DNA from: UBA3210 sp002363635
GTDB lineage: Bacteria; Bacillota_I; Bacilli_A; RFN20; CAG-449
Length of the DNA: 64,000 nt
Assembly (NCBI GenBank): GCA_946641515.1
Contig: CAMPBT010000001.1
Span: 124,001-188,000, forward strand
Direction: 5' to 3'
A program made the position numbers and the translations under genes. Below are positions 34,810 to 42,071 of the stretch, in pieces. Under the pieces are notes generated by a model that saw only the letters and a program-made list of their open reading frames with translations, made no database searches and was not told the origin of the DNA. Positions within the stretch are counted from its first letter, which is position 1, and each line of letters starts with the position of its first letter.

Positions 34810-36260
34810 ACAATAAAGCCTACAGAGTTGCAAAGACATTATTTGCTATATCGACAACCCTTTTAGTAGTATTTGCAATACTATTTGGTTTTAATGCGAT
34901 TTACTCAAGAAATATTGGATTATTTATTGGACACCCTTTAAGTGCTTCTTCAATTACTAATATTGCAGTAGATATGGCATGTATTGCTTGTGCTTTGCCT
35001 TTATTTTTAAATATTGTTTATAACAAAAATAAATCTCGTTCTTTGGTAATTTTTGAATTGATCATTTTATTTGATTTACTCAATTTATATGTTGATGAAA
35101 TTGCTTGGTGGGTAGATGGTCTACCAGGTTATAGATGGCTAAATATTTTAGATAACACATTATTTTATTTTAATGGCTACGTTATGTTATTCCTTTTCTA
35201 CATGTATATTCGTCAAGAAAATTATGTTAAAGGAAAAGTTTATAAAGTTATTTATATAATTCTTGTCGTCGGCTTTATTTTGATGACTATTTTAGTTATA
35301 GGAAATGCTATTTATTCTGCTATTTCTCCAGGAAAAGGAATTTTCTATTCAGTAAGTGAAAATAATGTTTATAGAAGAGAGAGTTTATATTTTATTAATT
35401 TAATATATTTTGCATTAGTTTATATTGCGATAGCATATTTATTATTTATGCTACGTCCTCACATTAAGAAATTATTGTCTTATTTATCATATGTATTAAT
35501 TCCTTTTGGAGTTACTATAATTCAATCTATCCCTCAAGTTTATGGCTTCTCATTTATGTATCCAGCATGCTTTGTTGCTATTGGAATTTTATATATTAAT
35601 GTGCAATTAGAAAAAGATAAAGAATTAGCTAGAATGGAATTTGAAGTAGAAGAACAAAAATCAATTAATATTCTTTCTCAAGTTCAACCACATTTCTTAT
35701 ATAATGTATTAAATTCTATATATTATTTAGCAGATAAAGATTCAGAATTAACTAAAGATGCGATTGATAAATTCTCACGATACTTAAGAGCGTCCTTGAA
35801 CTTAAAACAGAATACTGGATTAATTACTCTAAAAGAGGAGATGGATTATGTTAATTTATATGTTAATCTTGAATTAATCAGATTTGAAGGTCAATTTGAA
35901 GTTCAAATGGACATTAAAGATTATGATTTAAAGATTCCTAGACTTTCTATTCAACCACTTGTTGAGAACGCAATTAAACACGGTTTATCAATGAAAGAAA
36001 CTGGTGGAATTTTATATATAAAAGAATATAGCGATGAAGATCATTATTACATCATTATCGAAAATAATGGTGAAGGATTTGATACATCTAAACCATATTC
36101 TTCTGATCGTTCTCATATTGGTGTTGAGAGTGTAAGATACCGTTTAAATCATTTTGAAAATGGCACTTTAGAAATTAAAAGTGATATTGAAACAGGTACT
36201 AAATGTACAATTATAATTCCACGAGGGGGAGGAAAAGAAGATGCGAATTTTAGCACTTGA
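34806..36260 (+). CDS. LytS-type sensor histidine kinase
   Basis: 484 aa. The N-terminal half has about seven membrane helices (residues 10-270) with no large extracellular domain. A short linker helix leads to the His_kinase domain: phospho-acceptor His in Q-V-Q-P-H-F-L-Y-N-V-L-N-S-I near 298, then an HATPase with P-L-V-E-N-A-I-K-H-G and N-N-G-E-G-F-D. This family usually senses peptides or small molecules at the membrane and typically pairs with LytTR regulators. Here the partner overlaps its 3' end by 20 bp and carries a SARP-like domain instead. The kinase is flanked by two C-rich sRNA loci. Confidence 0.88.
   Translation: MNNKAYRVAKTLFAISTTLLVVFAILFGFNAIYSRNIGLFIGHPLSASSITNIAVDMACIACALPLFLNIVYNKNKSRSLVIFELIILFDLLNLYVDEIAWWVDGLPGYRWLNILDNTLFYFNGYVMLFLFYMYIRQENYVKGKVYKVIYIILVVGFILMTILVIGNAIYSAISPGKGIFYSVSENNVYRRESLYFINLIYFALVYIAIAYLLFMLRPHIKKLLSYLSYVLIPFGVTIIQSIPQVYGFSFMYPACFVAIGILYINVQLEKDKELARMEFEVEEQKSINILSQVQPHFLYNVLNSIYYLADKDSELTKDAIDKFSRYLRASLNLKQNTGLITLKEEMDYVNLYVNLELIRFEGQFEVQMDIKDYDLKIPRLSIQPLVENAIKHGLSMKETGGILYIKEYSDEDHYYIIIENNGEGFDTSKPYSSDRSHIGVESVRYRLNHFENGTLEIKSDIETGTKCTIIIPRGGGKEDANFST
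36225..36232 (+). promoter_or_regulatory. unusual G-rich ribosome binding site of the response regulator, possible sRNA target
   Basis: GGGGGAGG lies 8 bp before ATG 36241. GGGGGAG is perfectly complementary to CUCCCCC in the loops of both predicted sRNAs, with a further G-U pair. Other genes in the window have no longer match to that loop. Confidence 0.5.
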
Positions 36261-37035
36261 TGATGAAGTAAAAGGTTTATCAGTTTTAGTAGATTCAATT
36301 AAAAAAGCTGAACCTGAAAGTGAAGTAGTTAGTTTTAGAAATGTAAAAGATGCAACTGAATACGTCAAAGCTAATCCTGTTGATGTAGCATTTTTAGATA
36401 TTCATGTAGGAAAAGATTCTGGAATAGAATTTGGCTACGTATTAAAAAGACTATATCCAAAAGTAAATATTATCTTTGCAACAGATTATACTTCTTTTAC
36501 TGGAGAAGCATTTTTAATGCACGCTTCAGGATATTTAACTAAACCAATTACCCCTACAAAAATTCAAGAAGAGATGGAACATTTACGTTATCCTCTTGAA
36601 GTTAATTATGAAAAAAATAAAATCTTTATCAAAACTTTTGGTAATTTTGATATTTTTGTCGATGGTAAACCAATAACCTTTAAAAGAAACTTATCTAAAG
36701 AAGTACTTGCAATTCTTGTTGATAGAGAAGGTAAATCAGTTAATAGAATGGAACTTGCATCAGTTTTATTTGGAGATGATGAATATACACGTAAAACTCA
36801 AGATTACTTATCTAAAATCATAAAAGAGCTTTTAACATCCTTAAAAGAAGCAGAATGTGAAGATTTAATTATAAAAAATAAAAACTTCTATAGTGTTGAT
36901 AAAACAAAATTTGTCTGTGATGCATATGAATTCTTAGCAGGAAATATGGACGCGATAAATTTATATCAAGGTGTCTATATGGGACAGTATGTTTGGGGTG
37001 AAGAAGAATTATATCGTTTTGAAGATGAATTATAG
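36241..37035 (+). CDS. response regulator with SARP-like winged-helix domain
   Basis: 264 aa. Receiver domain (1-118): acidic pocket in L-A-L-D-D-E, phospho-acceptor Asp in V-A-F-L-D-I-H-V-G-K near 53, and T-K-P near 100. The C-terminal part (about 125-230) reads I-K-T-F-G-N-F-D-I-F-V-D-G-K-P-I-T-F, S-K-E-V-L-A-I-L-V-D-R-E-G-K-S-V and R-K-T-Q-D-Y-L-S-K-I-I-K-E-L, the OmpR/SARP-type winged helix of BTAD regulators. SARP proteins bind direct repeats at 11-bp periodicity just upstream of the -10, which matches the boxes at 34491, 37285 and 37456. It starts inside the kinase gene. Confidence 0.85.
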   Translation: MRILALDDEVKGLSVLVDSIKKAEPESEVVSFRNVKDATEYVKANPVDVAFLDIHVGKDSGIEFGYVLKRLYPKVNIIFATDYTSFTGEAFLMHASGYLTKPITPTKIQEEMEHLRYPLEVNYEKNKIFIKTFGNFDIFVDGKPITFKRNLSKEVLAILVDREGKSVNRMELASVLFGDDEYTRKTQDYLSKIIKELLTSLKEAECEDLIIKNKNFYSVDKTKFVCDAYEFLAGNMDAINLYQGVYMGQYVWGEEELYRFEDEL

Positions 37036-37056
37036 GGTGTAAGACGCACCCTTTTA
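37035..37056 (+). terminator. weak terminator after the response regulator
   Basis: GGGTG (37035-37039) pairs with CACCC (37047-37051), followed by T4. The stem is short, so leakage is likely. Confidence 0.45.
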
Positions 37057-37284
37057 ATTTGCTAAAGAAAAGTGCACAAAATATAAATAATATAAAAAAA
37101 TTACAAATTGTAAACTTTGTCTGATACCCTAATTATTCGAAACAAATACTTTATATATGTCGCTTTACAAATGTAAGAAATAAGACATATTAAAAATATT
37201 TGTAAAAAATTATATATTACGTTTTGCCAATAAATAGGCTTTTTTAATCGATAATAAATTTTTTGTAGTTTTTACTTATTTTTT

Positions 37285-37319
37285 TGTCCCACATTTGTCT
37301 ACATATGGTGTATTATAAT
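37285..37319 (+). promoter_or_regulatory. direct-repeat activator box and promoter B (sRNA2)
   Basis: TGTCCCAC (37285-37292) and TGTCTAC (37296-37302) start 11 bp apart. TATAAT is at 37314-37319, 11 bp after the box. No standard -35. The preceding 37057-37284 is AT-rich with nothing recognised. Confidence 0.72.
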
Positions 37320-37324
37320 AGAGT

Positions 37325-37445
37325 TACAATTAATAAGTCGAAATTAATTGTATCTTTCCCCTTAGTTTTTAAACGGTTATCTCCCCCAATATTCGCCGTT
37401 TAAAATAATACGCATTCTGGTGAGAACTGGAATGCATTTTTTTTA
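37325..37445 (+). ncRNA. predicted small RNA 2 with C-rich hairpin loop
   Basis: Stem 1: TACAATTAAT (37325-37334) with ATTAATTGTA (37343-37352), perfect 10 bp. A single-stranded TCTTTCCCC follows (37353-37361). Stem 2: TTTTAAACGG (37367-37376) with CCGTTTAAAA (37396-37405), perfect 10 bp with a 19-nt loop containing TCTCCCCCAAT. Terminator: GCATTCTGGT (37412-37421), loop GAGA, ACTGGAATGC (37426-37435), T8. Primary sequence outside the motifs differs from sRNA1, so the shared elements look selected. No ORF with a ribosome site. Confidence 0.75.
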
Positions 37446-37455
37446 TTTTTTTATG

Positions 37456-37489
37456 TGTCCTACTTTTGTCTACACATGATGAATATAAT
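37456..37489 (+). promoter_or_regulatory. direct-repeat activator box and promoter C (449-aa gene)
   Basis: TGTCCTAC (37456-37463) and TGTCTAC (37467-37473) start 11 bp apart; TATAAT is at 37484-37489, 10 bp after the box. The predicted leader is about 16 nt and contains CGAGG as ribosome site. Confidence 0.72.
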
Positions 37490-37511
37490 GTAATAAAACG
37501 AGGTTCATTAT

Positions 37512-38861
37512 ATGTTAGCGACAAATGTAGATTTATTAAAAGAAAAACCGGGAATGGTCAGTTTGCAAGATGAATTAGCTGATCAACTTTTTAAATTTCT
37601 TTTTTCTTTAGGTCAACCTTCATTAGTCGCGATGAATAATGCTGCGTTAATAATTACTCAAGTTGATGAAGAACTGTCAAAAAATGAATATTTATCTAAA
37701 ATAAAAACGATTAAAAAAAGTATGACTTATGATGAATTAAGTTATTATTGTGAAATTAACCCTATAGAAAATATTCGTCTTAAATTAGAAAAAGATTATT
37801 TAACTAACGACCTAGATAATGATAAATATAAAAAAGTATTAAGAGAATTAAGTTCTACTTTATATAATCTTTATAATATCTATAATAAGCATGTCACGAT
37901 AGGTATAGAGAACGCTCAAATTACATCTAAGCAAAAAAATTCTTTAATTAAAGATGATAAATACTTATTTGGAGCTATTGTTACTAAAGAAGATGAAAAA
38001 ATACTTAAAGATAAAAATTATGATATTTATAATTTAAATGATATTTATAAATTCCAAAATGAATTAAATAAGGAAAGAGATAAATTATCTAAAGATGCTA
38101 AAGATATTTTTAATAATTTTAAGAAGAAATATTTAGATAAGTCATCTTTTAATGATGATTTAAATTCTAAACTTAATTTATATGTAATTAATGCTAATAA
38201 GATTCATAACTTAGAGAAACATAATCTTTTACTCGAGAATGATGATGATAAGTTAAAAATTGAATCTTTAAAAAACGAAAATGAAAAGATTAAAAATGGC
38301 AAACATCTTAAAACATTTAATGATGCACTTAATGAATTTGATAAATATTCAGAAATTAGAAATGAAATTTTAAGTTTTGATAAAAAATATAATCGTTTTT
38401 TTGGTGATTTTGCATTGTTTAAAGATGTATTTAAAGATATTGTTCTTCGTGCAGAAGTAACTGCAAAAGGTATAAGAGGAAGAGAAGTTCCAAAAACCTA
38501 TATGGATCTAGTTATGCAAATAACTACTGATGATAATTGTAATGATTATTTAAATAAGGTTCTTACTAAAGAATATGATAATAGTTTAGTATCTGCAGCT
38601 TATTTACGATTATTAGAAAGATATAATTCTCATTGTTTATTAGTTAGATGGTTATTTAAAAAAGAGAAGAACACTTTAAAGAAGGCTAGAAAAGTTATTT
38701 TAGAATATAATCAAAATAAGAAATGTTCTACACAAATTGGAACTTTATTTAAAGAAGCTAATAAAGAAACTTATGAACATAAAGAATATTTGAAAAAATT
38801 AAATAAAGAAGTTTTATCTCAAATGGATGCTTTATCTAAAGATATCATTATTAATCACTAG
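37512..38861 (+). CDS. hypothetical protein, 449 aa, in the sRNA/two-component regulon
   Basis: No family is recognised. The protein is soluble, Lys/Asp/Asn-rich and largely helical. Residues about 15-60 include a hydrophobic segment (F-K-F-L-F-S-L-G-Q-P-S-L-V-A-M-N-N-A-A-L-I-I). Coiled-coil-like stretches run about 180-290. A more conserved-looking core occurs at about 300-400 (F-F-G-D-F-A-L-F-K-D-V-F, A-K-G-I-R-G-R-E-V-P-K-T-Y, L-L-V-R-W-L-F-K-K). There is no signal peptide. Promoter C links it to the kinase/regulator/sRNA circuit, so it is a likely output gene. Confidence 0.6.
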   Translation: MLATNVDLLKEKPGMVSLQDELADQLFKFLFSLGQPSLVAMNNAALIITQVDEELSKNEYLSKIKTIKKSMTYDELSYYCEINPIENIRLKLEKDYLTNDLDNDKYKKVLRELSSTLYNLYNIYNKHVTIGIENAQITSKQKNSLIKDDKYLFGAIVTKEDEKILKDKNYDIYNLNDIYKFQNELNKERDKLSKDAKDIFNNFKKKYLDKSSFNDDLNSKLNLYVINANKIHNLEKHNLLLENDDDKLKIESLKNENEKIKNGKHLKTFNDALNEFDKYSEIRNEILSFDKKYNRFFGDFALFKDVFKDIVLRAEVTAKGIRGREVPKTYMDLVMQITTDDNCNDYLNKVLTKEYDNSLVSAAYLRLLERYNSHCLLVRWLFKKEKNTLKKARKVILEYNQNKKCSTQIGTLFKEANKETYEHKEYLKKLNKEVLSQMDALSKDIIINH

Positions 38862-38887
38862 GTTAGTGTTTTGCTAACCTTTTCTTT
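38860..38887 (+). terminator. terminator of the 449-aa gene
   Basis: AGGTTAG and CTAACCT pair around TGTTTTG at the stop codon, followed by TTTCTTT. Confidence 0.8.
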
Positions 38888-38907
38888 ATATATTGGTATG
38901 AGAATGA

Positions 38908-38913
38908 TATAAT
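38908..38913 (+). promoter_or_regulatory. -10 element before the 60-aa gene
   Basis: TATAAT at 38908-38913, 17 bp before the start codon, with TGGTGA as ribosome site between. Confidence 0.45.
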
Positions 38914-38930
38914 CTCTTTGGTGAAAAAAT

Positions 38931-39113
38931 ATGAGTACATTAGAAGAAAGAATTAATAAATTAATGAATAAAAATGTCGAAGCTAAGACTATATTAGTCA
39001 AAGTCGAAGAACGTGATGAAGTTATTAATAACTATCAAAATGAAGGCTGGAAATTTGTAAAAGAAAGCCAGTTAAATGGTCGATACAAATTAACTTTTGA
39101 GAGGAGTAAATAA
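38931..39113 (+). CDS. small protein, 60 aa, DUF4177-like
   Basis: Short soluble protein with an N-terminal helix (E-E-R-I-N-K-L-M) and a beta-alpha-beta segment containing V-I-N-N-Y-Q-N-E-G-W-K-F-V-K-E-S and a final Y-K-L-T-F-E-R. The N-x-x-G-W-K-F pattern is common to DUF4177-type proteins of unknown function. Its stop overlaps the start of the next gene by one base, so they are co-translated. Confidence 0.6.
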   Translation: MSTLEERINKLMNKNVEAKTILVKVEERDEVINNYQNEGWKFVKESQLNGRYKLTFERSK

Positions 39114-39394
39114 TGAAGCACTGCATTTTAGTTAAATTCAAAAAAGATTTTGATTTAAAAAATGAGCTTTCTAATATCAAAGAAATCTTTGATACAATTA
39201 CTGTTCAAGGAGTTAATTTTGTCGAATATATTACTAATTGTATTGATAGAGAAAATCGTTATGATTTATTAATTAGAATCGATATGGATAAAGAGGCTTT
39301 AAGTAAATATGATGAATGTGAAAATCATCATAGATGGAAAGAAGAATATAAAGATCATATCGAGAAGAAAGCAATTTTTGATTATGAAATATAA
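39113..39394 (+). CDS. Dabb-domain (stress-responsive A/B barrel) protein
   Basis: 93 aa. It starts M-K-H-C-I-L-V-K-F-K, then V-N-F-V-E-Y-I, R-Y-D-L-L-I-R-I-D-M-D, and H-H-R-W-K-E-E-Y-K-D-H-I-E-K-K-A-I-F-D-Y, the usual Dabb ferredoxin-like dimeric barrel with its conserved late histidine. Biochemical role unknown in most bacteria. It follows the 60-aa gene with a one-base overlap. Confidence 0.8.
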   Translation: MKHCILVKFKKDFDLKNELSNIKEIFDTITVQGVNFVEYITNCIDRENRYDLLIRIDMDKEALSKYDECENHHRWKEEYKDHIEKKAIFDYEI

Positions 39395-39399
39395 GAAAA

Positions 39400-39455
39400 G
39401 TGAGGATAAGGAACCTGTTTTATTCAAACAGGCTCTAAGAACCTCACCTTTTTTT
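39400..39455. terminator. bidirectional nested terminator
   Basis: The outer arms GTGAGG and CCTCAC (39400-39447) enclose an inner stem CCTGTTT (39414-39420) with AAACAGG (39426-39432), followed by T7 on the plus strand. It lies between convergent genes. Confidence 0.75.
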
Positions 39456-40095
39456 AAATTTTCTTATAATACTGTTTAATATCTTTTTGGTCGTAATAGA
39501 CTACATCTTTTTTTACTAATTCTGCTTTACCATCATGAACTTCAATAATATTAAATGCGACATTTGGAGGGACGCTGCCTTGCCAAAAATCATTTTTATT
39601 TTCATAAAACATATTAAGCATGGCACGTAGAGCAAACCCATGCATCCCTATTAAATATGTTTTATCGTCATTTCTTGAAATTAATTCTTTTAAGAAATCT
39701 TGTGTACGATTAATAACTTGATATACTGATTCACCTTCAGGTGGTAAAAGTCCACAAAAAGGATTTTTGATATATTCTCTAATATCTTTAGCGTAATGAT
39801 TCTCATCGTTAGTAATTGAAGTATTTTCCCATAAACCAAAATTGCTTTCTTTTAGTCTATCATCTTTTTTAATTTCGATTTTATTGCCACTTTCTTCTAA
39901 GATAATTCTAGTAGTTTCATATGCTCTAGATAATGGAGAAGAGAAAGCTTCATCGAATTTGATTCCTTTTAAATTTTGCCCAGAGATTTTAGCAAGTCTA
40001 ATTCCTTCTTCATTAAGAGGTTCATCAAATGCACCTTGTAAAACTCTAGCTTTATTTAAATTTGTTTCTCCGTGTCTAACAATATAAATCTTCAT
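39454..40095 (-). CDS. histidine phosphatase family protein (phosphoglycerate-mutase-like)
   Basis: 213 aa. R-H-G-E-T-N at residues 7-12 holds the phospho-histidine; G-A-F-D-E-P-L-N-E-E-G follows, the S-S-P-L-S-R-A-Y-E-T-T motif is near 55, and the second catalytic histidine is in G-M-H-G-F-A-L-R near 150. This looks like a cofactor-independent-type phosphatase of the broad family (phosphoglycerate mutase, CobC, PhoE). The substrate cannot be assigned. A monocistronic minus-strand gene. Confidence 0.88.
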   Translation of the reverse strand: MKIYIVRHGETNLNKARVLQGAFDEPLNEEGIRLAKISGQNLKGIKFDEAFSSPLSRAYETTRIILEESGNKIEIKKDDRLKESNFGLWENTSITNDENHYAKDIREYIKNPFCGLLPPEGESVYQVINRTQDFLKELISRNDDKTYLIGMHGFALRAMLNMFYENKNDFWQGSVPPNVAFNIIEVHDGKAELVKKDVVYYDQKDIKQYYKKI

Positions 40096-40219
40096 TTTTA
40101 CTCACCAGTTAAAATTATAACAATTATGATTATTTGGTTTCTATAAAGTGACATAATTCTCTTTACTTTATTTAGACTAATATTTTAAAATATTAAGAGC
40201 AGGAGGAAAATAAATTTTT

Positions 40220-40912
40220 ATGCAATATACAAAAGACGTCGAAAATATGTGTGTTGTAAACCGTGGTGGTTCACATGGTTGTGCACCAATTCCTGAAGAA
40301 GGTAAATGGGTTTACTCAAGAGAAATCAAAGACATTTCTGGTTTCACACATGGTATCGGATGGTGCGCTCCACAGCAGGGTGCATGTAAGATTTCTTTAA
40401 ACGTTAAAGAAGGAATCATTGAAGAAGCTTTAATCGAAACTATTGGATGTTCAGGTATGACACATTCAGCAGCTATGGCTTCTGAAGCAATCGTAGGAAA
40501 AACTCTTCTTGAAGCAGTTAATACTGACTTAGTATGTGACGCTATCAACACAGCTATGAGAGAATTATTCTTACAAATTATTTATGGTAGAACACAATCA
40601 GCTTTCTCAGAAGGCGGTTTATCAGTTGGTGCTGGCTTAGAAGACTTAGGCAAAGGCTTACGTTCACAGGTTGGTACAGTTTACTCAACTAAGGCTAAAG
40701 GCCCAAGATACCTTGAATTAACAGAAGGTTACATCACATCTTTAGCATTAGATGAAAATAGCGAAATTTGCGGTTACCAATACTTATCACTTGGTAAATT
40801 CACAGACTTCTTAAAGAAAGGTTTATCACCTGAAGAAGCTCTTGAAAAATCAAAAGGTCAGTATGGTAGATATAACGATGGTGTCAAGTTCATTGACCCA
40901 CGTGTTGAATAG
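40220..40912 (+). CDS. NifU-like Fe-S assembly-type protein, partner of GGGtGRT
   Basis: 230 aa. The central part resembles a NifU/IscU scaffold: G-A-C-K-I-S-L-N-V-K-E-G-I-I-E-E-A, I-G-C-S-G-M-T-H-S-A-A-M-A-S-E-A-I-V-G-K-T-L-L-E-A. Cysteines at G-W-C-A, G-A-C-K and I-G-C-S could bind a cluster. Such proteins are regularly encoded directly before a GGGtGRT protein in gut Bacillota and Bacteroidota, as here (12 bp gap). The pair's function is not established. AGGAGG precedes the ATG at unusually long spacing (about 14 bp). High expression is suggested by codon use (many ATC, TAC, GGT). Confidence 0.82.
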   Translation: MQYTKDVENMCVVNRGGSHGCAPIPEEGKWVYSREIKDISGFTHGIGWCAPQQGACKISLNVKEGIIEEALIETIGCSGMTHSAAMASEAIVGKTLLEAVNTDLVCDAINTAMRELFLQIIYGRTQSAFSEGGLSVGAGLEDLGKGLRSQVGTVYSTKAKGPRYLELTEGYITSLALDENSEICGYQYLSLGKFTDFLKKGLSPEEALEKSKGQYGRYNDGVKFIDPRVE

Positions 40913-40924
40913 GAGGATTCAAAA

Positions 40925-41929
40925 ATGGCTTTATTTGAAGGTTATGAAAGAAGAATCGCACAGATCAACAAGTGCTTAAATGACAATGGCATCGCTTCAA
41001 TTGAAGAAGCAGATAAGATCTGTAAAGCAAAAGGTTTAGATGTTTACCAAATGGTTAAAGACATCCAAACAATTTGTTTCGAAAATGCTTGCTGGGCATA
41101 CACAGTTGGTGCAGCTCTTGCAATCAAGAACAACGCAAAATCAGCTGCAGAAGCAGCAAAATGGATTGGTGTAGGTTTACAGTCATTCTGTATCCCTGGA
41201 TCAGTTGCAGACGATAGAAAAGTCGGTTTAGGACATGGTAACTTAGGTGCTATGTTATTATCCGAAGAAACAAAATGTTTCGCATTCTTAGCAGGTCACG
41301 AATCATTCGCAGCTGCAGAAGGTGCTATTGGTATTGCTAAAAAAGCAAACAAAGTTAGAAAAGAACCATTAAGAGTTATCCTTAACGGTTTAGGAAAAGA
41401 TGCTGCAAAGATTATCTCAAGAATCAATGGTTTCACATATGTAGAAACAAAGTTTGACTACTTCACAGGTAAAGTTAACATTGTTTCTGAAACTAAGTAT
41501 GGTTCAAACCCAGATAGACTTGCAGTAAGATGCTATGGTGCAGACGATGTTAGAGAAGGTGTTGCAATCATGCACTTAGAAGGTGTCGATGTTTCAATCA
41601 CTGGTAACTCAACAAACCCAACAAGATTCCAACACCCAGTTGCAGGTACATACAAGAAAGAATGTATCGAACAAGGTAAGAAGTACTTCTCAGTAGCTTC
41701 TGGCGGTGGAACAGGTAGAACTCTTCACCCAGATAATATGGGCGCAGGACCTGCTTCATATGGTATGACAGATACTATGGGTAGAATGCACTCAGATGCT
41801 CAATTCGCAGGTTCATCATCAGTTCCAGCACACGTTGAAATGATGGGCTTAATTGGTATGGGTAATAACCCAATGGTTGGTGCAACAGTTGCAGTTGCTG
41901 TTTCAGTCGCACAAGCTTTAGCAAAATAG
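40925..41929 (+). CDS. GGGtGRT protein
   Basis: 334 aa. The eponymous motif S-G-G-G-T-G-R-T-L-H-P-D-N-M-G-A-G is present near residues 259-275. Other features are G-H-E-S-F-A-A-A-E-G-A-I-G-I-A-K-K-A-N near 120 and G-N-S-T-N-P-T-R-F-Q-H-P near 220. This family is widespread in anaerobes but uncharacterised. It is always or often paired with a NifU-like protein, the gene upstream. AGGAGG lies 8 bp before the ATG. Codon use is more GC-biased than in neighbours, consistent with strong expression. Confidence 0.92.
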   Translation: MALFEGYERRIAQINKCLNDNGIASIEEADKICKAKGLDVYQMVKDIQTICFENACWAYTVGAALAIKNNAKSAAEAAKWIGVGLQSFCIPGSVADDRKVGLGHGNLGAMLLSEETKCFAFLAGHESFAAAEGAIGIAKKANKVRKEPLRVILNGLGKDAAKIISRINGFTYVETKFDYFTGKVNIVSETKYGSNPDRLAVRCYGADDVREGVAIMHLEGVDVSITGNSTNPTRFQHPVAGTYKKECIEQGKKYFSVASGGGTGRTLHPDNMGAGPASYGMTDTMGRMHSDAQFAGSSSVPAHVEMMGLIGMGNNPMVGATVAVAVSVAQALAK

Positions 41930-41947
41930 TTTATTTTAAATTATTTC

Positions 41948-41979
41948 AAAGTAGAATCGAAAGGTTCTACTTTTTTTAT
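41948..41979 (+). terminator. terminator of the NifU-like/GGGtGRT operon
   Basis: AAAGTAGAA and TTCTACTTT pair around TCGAAAGG, followed by T7. Confidence 0.85.
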
Positions 41980-42035
41980 ACAAACTAATTGAATATATTA
42001 AATTGACTCGAATTTTAATAAAAAATAAAGAAAAT

Positions 42036-42065
42036 TAAAAAGTGCATTACTTTTTTGTAATGCAC
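42036..42065 (-). terminator. terminator of the GntR/ABC operon
   Basis: GTGCATTAC (42042-42050) and GTAATGCAC (42057-42065) form a perfect stem; on the minus strand T5 follows (complement of 42037-42041). Confidence 0.85.
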
Positions 42066-42071
42066 ATGTTT

